A DNA stretch of 64,000 bases from the NCBI GenBank assembly GCA_034190875.2, contig CM067356.1:61180343-61244342 (forward strand). Reading direction: 5' to 3'. Positions within the stretch are counted from its first letter, which is position 1. Each line of letters opens with the position of its first letter. The position numbers and the translations under genes are program-made. Positions 59,548 through 64,000 of this stretch are shown here, piece after piece. Under the pieces are notes generated by a model. That model did not search any database. It saw only the letters and a list, made by a program, of their open reading frames with translations, and had not been told where the DNA came from. This DNA comes from Urechis unicinctus (lineage: Eukaryota; Annelida; Polychaeta; Xenopneusta; Urechidae).

Positions 59548-60858
59548 ACACTGAGGCAAATCCCTCAAAATGATGTTTATTTACCGACATATAACAATAT
59601 ATCGTTATAAATGAATGCGCATGTTTGAAACCTGTGTAACTATATTTTGTATTTTGTTGTCATCCAACATTCCTTCAAAGTTTGGTGATATAGAATCCGT
59701 TGGATAACAGGGGACTAAATGGTATTCTAGAATGGCAAATATGTGCCTATTGATATCTAGTATGCCGATTGAACGATAGTGCAAGATGTTGTATGATATG
59801 GGCTGCTGTTATCCTACGATGGTAGCTACCGTCTACCGCACGAGGGTAAACTGGCTTGCATTGTAATATTAAACAAAGTGAGTTATTACCGTATTATGCG
59901 ACGAGAGCGGTTGGTTACATACAAAAGGACCGCAGTTTCTGTGGATATGAAGCAAGTTAATTGAATCTAGCCAACGTTATTCTACGCAAGATGGATGCGT
60001 TCATATCACTTAATGTGCTAGCAATTGAGAAAGAGGAGATATAAAGCAGTTATTTCATTAAATAGAAATGCGATATAATAAACCTAGGTATCGACATTAC
60101 TCATTCATAATTGCACAGCCTTGGAATGTTTGCATTACCACTGGCTGCGCCCTACACTTTGCAATGCCAATCTTCCCGGTTGATTATGGGCCATTTAGAA
60201 ACCACTGGTCAATCATCTCTTTCAGGGAGGGTAAAGATTTAAGCTTTCGAAATATTCTGGATATTTTATTACGACATTAGAGGCCTCACCGGACATGATC
60301 GTTGAGTGTACTGATTTTTTGTGTCCGATTAGAGCCCACACAAAGTGAGGTTAAGATTCTGCCGTACGCTTACTTCTACTGGAGCCCCAAATGGATGATT
60401 GTTACGGGCGATATGCGAAAACTTCAGGGTCAATGTCTTCAAAATGTGTTAAGGATCCTTCATTGATTAATCATTCAGATGCCATTTTCATTCTGTTATT
60501 GTATAAAACAATAACTAATGCTTGGAACCATGTGACATACACGAAAACGGTTTATTTGATTGCACACGATATATCTTTTAGGGAACCCATTTATGACCCC
60601 ATTTGTAATACGTATCAGTTTGTTTGTTATTGTGCTGCTATTTCAAAATGTAATGAAACCCAAACCAATTTGATCATTCCTCTCTGTTTCTGACATTTAC
60701 TCCAGAAGATGGGCTGACTACTGACGCGGTAAATTAAGGTCGCTTTTACGATAAGATCGTAACATTTGACTGTGCTACGTTTATTAGCGTGTTTATAGTT
60801 AGACGATTTGCCGGTCAATGAGGAATAGGCTACTCACTCATGATCAAACGGATTGGGG
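59548..60858. other. Left part of island D with two unassigned ATG frames
   Basis: Single-copy DNA. Two plus-strand frames start with real ATG codons: 60068-60280 (70 codons) and 60391-60693 (100 codons). The second contains Y-D-P-I-C-N-T-Y-Q-F-V-C-Y-C and ends I-I-P-L-C-F. Neither has a recognised domain, signal peptide or splice context, and they lie upstream of the promoter at 60859, so they may be chance. The remainder (59548-60067) shows nothing. Confidence 0.3.
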
Positions 60859-60898
60859 TATATAAACACCAGGAACTTAAAAATGAAGCATTCACTCT
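60859..60898 (+). promoter_or_regulatory. Candidate core promoter (TATA box plus initiator)
   Basis: TATATAAA at 60859-60866 is followed by an initiator-like TTCACTCT, with a likely start at A60894, about 35 bases downstream of the first T of the box. The next ATG in a GC-richer context is at 60998, giving a 5' UTR of about 100 bases. TATATA strings are common in this window, so the support comes from the spacing and the adjacent coding-like exon. Confidence 0.45.
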
Positions 60899-60997
60899 CA
60901 GCTACACATAATACATAGAGATTAATTTCATTAGGGACATAGGCAGACATAGAGTTTGCCGATAGCTGGAGGAACCCACGTTATTCAGGAGCAAAGC

Positions 60998-62598
60998 ATG
61001 GGCGATAGCGAGGATGAACTTGTTTGGGAACACCACTTGACCGTCAGCGATGCAACTTCACGCAGCTCCAGGGCAGGTACAGCATTACGCTCAAACTGTA
61101 TGATCCCATAAACAAATCACTCAAATAAAGCCATCACCTCCTAATAAATTAACACCATGCTGCAGTCATTGCTTAAGAATATTGTTTGACCAATTACATC
61201 CGAAGTTGACTCAAAGAAAGCTTTTAGACGTTTATTTGGAAAAGGCAAGCATGATTTGGGTTGTTATTTAACGGCTTGCTATATCAAATGAACCTGTTCA
61301 GGTTTCCAAACATGTGCACTGAGTTCCAATTTCGACAAACAAGAGCAAAATATATTGCACTCCTAAACGAATCATTATCCAGTGCTGCCTAGATACGATG
61401 TAAGAAGTCGAAATATTGCAGCAATTCAGTTTTCACACTATTGTTTTCCTTTATATTGTGACAACTATCTTGGCATATTCTCACCACGTGGATTTAGCAG
61501 TCGCACCATATTTAGATATGCATCTTAGAGTTTATACGTCAAATGATTTCCATTGTTACATTGATGCTACTTATTGTATAGCAACTATTAAATACAACAG
61601 TATAACAACATGTAACACATATGTCGATGCGGTGTCGAGGTGTCAAGTGTGCTGCTTCTGCAATTATACTATGCTCAAGCCGATGGATGATACATGCACA
61701 CTGCATGCCCAATGCTCGACGTGACATGGTGACTTTGGAGGCCACCTAGATAGCGATTATATCTGGTTTTATTCTGCTGGCATATAATTACACCAGCTCT
61801 TAATTAACAACAAACAGGATATCAAGGCCGTTTGAATTCACGTCGCTAACGTTGTGTTATTTACCGATTGTAACATTTGTGATCCCGCTGTTCGCTTAGC
61901 TACCACATAGTATTCGCTAGTAAAATCTTTAGAACACTAGGATGTTTGGAATAAATAAGTATCGGTAGTGATATTGTGATACAATATGATAAAACTATGT
62001 CATGCAGGAAAACATCACCAAAGCTCAAAACCATCGATGGAACCAAGACCGTCTATTTAAATTTATCACTTGCATCTTAGGATAAGCTTTTTAAGGCTAT
62101 TCTGATATTACAACAATACAGATGTGGCAGATGGTCGTACATCAAAGAATATTAAGCGAGGCTATATTCACTGAAAAGACCTGCTCTTTTTAAAAATATG
62201 CTTGATGTTATTTGATGTGATTGACGTTCAAGATCAATTTGCCAAGATAACTTCCCACTTAATTCTTCTACAGAAGTAGATTTATGTCAGCTTGCTGCTC
62301 TTTCCCTGGCTCATGACGAAGAACGTAGTTAAAACAATCAATGATATAGTCTCTTTTCGGCGACAGTAATTAAGTTATGAGTGTCTGAGTGCACTCAGAG
62401 CGTAATTTTATGGTCGTAAAAAATGCTGGCCCGGTGGTTTGTGTGCCACAACATAACAACAGAGAAGTGACGTGCAAGCAAAAAAAGGTTGTGGTGTACT
62501 GCTCCCGTTGGAATGGTGCCATATTAGGTTGTATAATTAGGCGGCACTCTGTATTGCTTATTGTCACAGTCTGGACAATTTTTTTGAGTGCTTTCAAA
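60998..62598 (+). CDS. Candidate gene start, possible membrane protein (two exons seen)
   Basis: Exon 1 (60998-61076) starts M-G-D-S-E-D-E-L-V-W-E-H-H-L, is acidic and hydrophilic, and ends ...S-R-S-S-R-A plus one base at a donor 'gtacag'. After 1322 bp an acceptor-like 'gagtgcactcag' opens exon 2 (62399-62598), whose first two bases complete the split codon as Glu. The frame then stays open for 66 codons to a consensus donor 'gtgagt'. Exon 2 carries P-V-V-C-V-P-Q-H-N-N, a basic K-Q-K-K and, after R-R, a hydrophobic run (residues about 78-92 of the joined chain). With the charge pattern this suggests a signal anchor with the N-terminus inside. A TATA box lies upstream. Later exons are not identified, and the chain probably continues into copy VI or beyond. 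The acceptor tract is poor. No family is recognised. Confidence 0.4.
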
Positions 62599-63020
62599 GT
62601 GAGTGTTCCAAGGGCCATGTGACGTTCCATACATTAACAATCACGTATCACACGTTTTACCCATATATTTAATCCACTGTTATTATCCGCGACAAACAAG
62701 AGTGACTCTCTATGAGCCTTTAATGAGGTGTGGAAGGTGATTTAAATCGTTGAACCGTTAACTACTAGTCTTTGATACCAGCCATATGTGTGGTGGCAAC
62801 ATTAAACGATTGAACTGACCTGAAATGACGGCAAGGTATCAGATAGTTAAGAAACGTTATGCACTCGACCGAGTGTCTTACAAGTTAATGCATAAATGTA
62901 GAACAATGCAATATTAACTGCATGCCATGACAAGGAATACATTTGTTACATGCGGCATAATAACAACCTTAACGTGCGCATGTCACACAGGTGAAAACCC
63001 ATGCATCAGTAGTCTAATAC

Positions 63021-63137
63021 CATGAATTTGCAAACATCTTTACTCTCAATATTTGGCATAAAAGATACCCGACTATGAACAGAACAATGGCAGCCATAAA
63101 GTGCGTACCATGGTCTTTCTTTTTCCGCCATTGCTTC
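63021..63137 (-). CDS. Candidate transmembrane exon, copy VI
   Basis: On the minus strand 'tttctcttttag' (a good acceptor) opens 117 nt ending at a donor-like 'gtatta'. The peptide is basic at first (K-Q-W-R-K-K-K-D-H) and then hydrophobic (M-A-A-I-V-L-F-I-V-G-Y-L-L-C-Q-I-L), followed by R-V-K-M-F: a single membrane span. The counterpart in copy I (1340-1456) has the same length, the same phase and both splice-like ends. The surrounding minus-strand frame is open for 122 codons here. The distribution of differences between copies does not prove selection. It lies on the strand opposite to the candidate gene at 60998. Confidence 0.25.
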
Positions 63138-63369
63138 CTAAAAGAGAAACAATTACAAAGCATAACTGTAATTACAATCCACCACTGTTTTGCCGGTAAT
63201 CGAGGCTTAAAAATGCAAACTCTGCTGCATGGCGATAACACTAGGAGATAATTCATTTGACAATCGACTATCAAGTACGTATTCACCAAGGAGAGCAATG
63301 CACCAGCCATCTTGAATGCCTGGATTATGGCGAACATTTTAATATTGCACCATATTCCACTCTTAACAG

Positions 63370-63500
63370 TATGCGATGACATTAATGCTGATCAGTGGGT
63401 TAGATGGGGTATTAACCTTGCCCCTCATGCCAACTGGTCTCTAAGCACCAACCTATCATGGGATCCATTTGGAGTGCTCTTTATTGTTCAACGGCTTCAG
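63370..63500 (+). CDS. Possible exon open only in copy VI
   Basis: After a good acceptor ('attccactcttaacag') 43 codons run to a donor-like 'gttatc' without a stop. Part reads D-Q-W-V-R-W-G-I-N-L-A-P-H-A-N-W-S, with two N-x-S sequons, and part D-P-F-G-V-L-F-I-V-Q-R-L-Q. Counterparts in copies I, III, IV and V keep both splice-like ends but carry stops, and four of them share a TAA at the same codon, which argues that the ancestor was already noncoding. The phase does not fit directly onto the exon ending at 62598. Confidence 0.17.
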
Positions 63501-64000
63501 GTTATCACATGAAGGCAGCATTGGTGAGTAAAGAATGGGTCAATGACTTCCAGGATCATTCGGGTCAGGAAAAACGATGACGACGGCAAATGCCTGAGGC
63601 AGATAAGACCTTCTTGAATCGGGAAATACAATTGACTATGACAGGAGAGTTAGGTGTTGATTGCTTATGTCATTCAAAAGACCATTAGATGGTCATAGTT
63701 GTTGCATGAATGATATCGCTGGTTGCATGCTGATGCTCATTGAGTTGAGCGATTATTCGCCCGGGGGTAACGTTCATCATTTGACCGTGGAGGTTTTTTA
63801 TGTACACAGTGTAAAATTATAGATATAGTGTCCACTTTGGTATTAGCTCTTAAAAAGAAAACAGGGATGTGTCGCACTAACCGCCCAATGCCATAGCTAT
63901 GTAATGCACTTTGTCATTAATCGTGGGCTCGCATAAATTTGTGACTCATCGCCATTAAATGGCGAGTAGGATCTCACTTGTGACTAGCGCAAATAGATCC

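Larger units (their letters stand above)
62703..64000 (+). repeat. Large repeat unit, copy VI (runs off the window)
   Basis: Starts at 'gactctctatgagcctttaat' and follows copy I (1060-2310) closely through 'gcactcgaccgagtgtct' (62862), 'gccggtaatcgaggctta' (63192), 'ccatattccactcttaacag' (63350), 'gaatgggtcaatgac' (63532), 'tagatggtcatagttgttgc' (63687) and 'atggcgagtagg' (63958). It retains two longer open frames than its relatives (63021-63137 minus, 63370-63500 plus). Confidence 0.85.

Noticed and set aside
61416-61724. Small secreted cysteine-rich protein of 102 residues
   Set aside because: The frame looks like a signal peptide plus nine cysteines but starts at TTG, not ATG. As an exon after the acceptor-like 'ttgcag' its phase does not fit the exon ending at 61076. 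It lies within the proposed intron; kept only as a curiosity.

Overview
The window looks like AT-rich nuclear DNA from an animal, most likely an aquatic invertebrate. The reasons are long (TA)n and (GT)n microsatellites, a decayed L2/CR1-group LINE whose 3' tail reads GGCGCTATATAAAT, a DIRS-group retroelement fossil, and exon-like pieces ending in spliceosomal GT/AG sites. No long uninterrupted gene, rRNA, tRNA or CRISPR was found. The species cannot be named from the sequence.

Most of the window is one family of old, direct, mosaic repeats. A unit of roughly 13 kb recurs as copy I (1060-12235), copy II (12236-17353), copy III (25062-34108), copy IV in two joined parts (36415-39235 and 39236-46790), copy V (47990-59319) and the start of copy VI (62703 to the window end). 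Shared landmarks keep the same strand and nearly the same order, and copies differ by roughly 10-20 percent plus indels, by eye. Blocks are missing, doubled or shuffled in single copies. Nearly all open frames inside the units are short and broken differently in each copy, so I read the units as decaying duplicated DNA and not as working genes.

The array is interrupted by single-copy islands: A (17456-25061), B (34109-36414), C (46791-47989) and D (59548-62702). The better gene-like signals are mostly here. Island D has a TATA box, an initiator and a first exon (60998-61076) that is phase-compatible with a second exon (62399-62598) encoding a possible signal anchor. Island A has a short minus-strand first exon (20801-20824) that joins in phase to an open stretch (19226-19498), a further possible terminal exon, a DIRS fossil and another possible first exon. 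Island B has exon-like stretches on both strands converging near 35.6 kb. Island C has hydrophobic frames that may be a decayed membrane-protein gene.

Several breakpoints between array and islands fall at microsatellites: (AT)n at 17354, (GT)n ending at 25054, and (TA)n at 59320. The LINE sits in copy III only, with a 7-bp target duplication, so the array is older than an already decayed LINE. Three copies keep a hairpin paired despite substitutions, and one 73-bp patch is much better conserved than its surroundings. All gene calls are hypotheses from unaided reading; no alignment, splice-model or database search was run.
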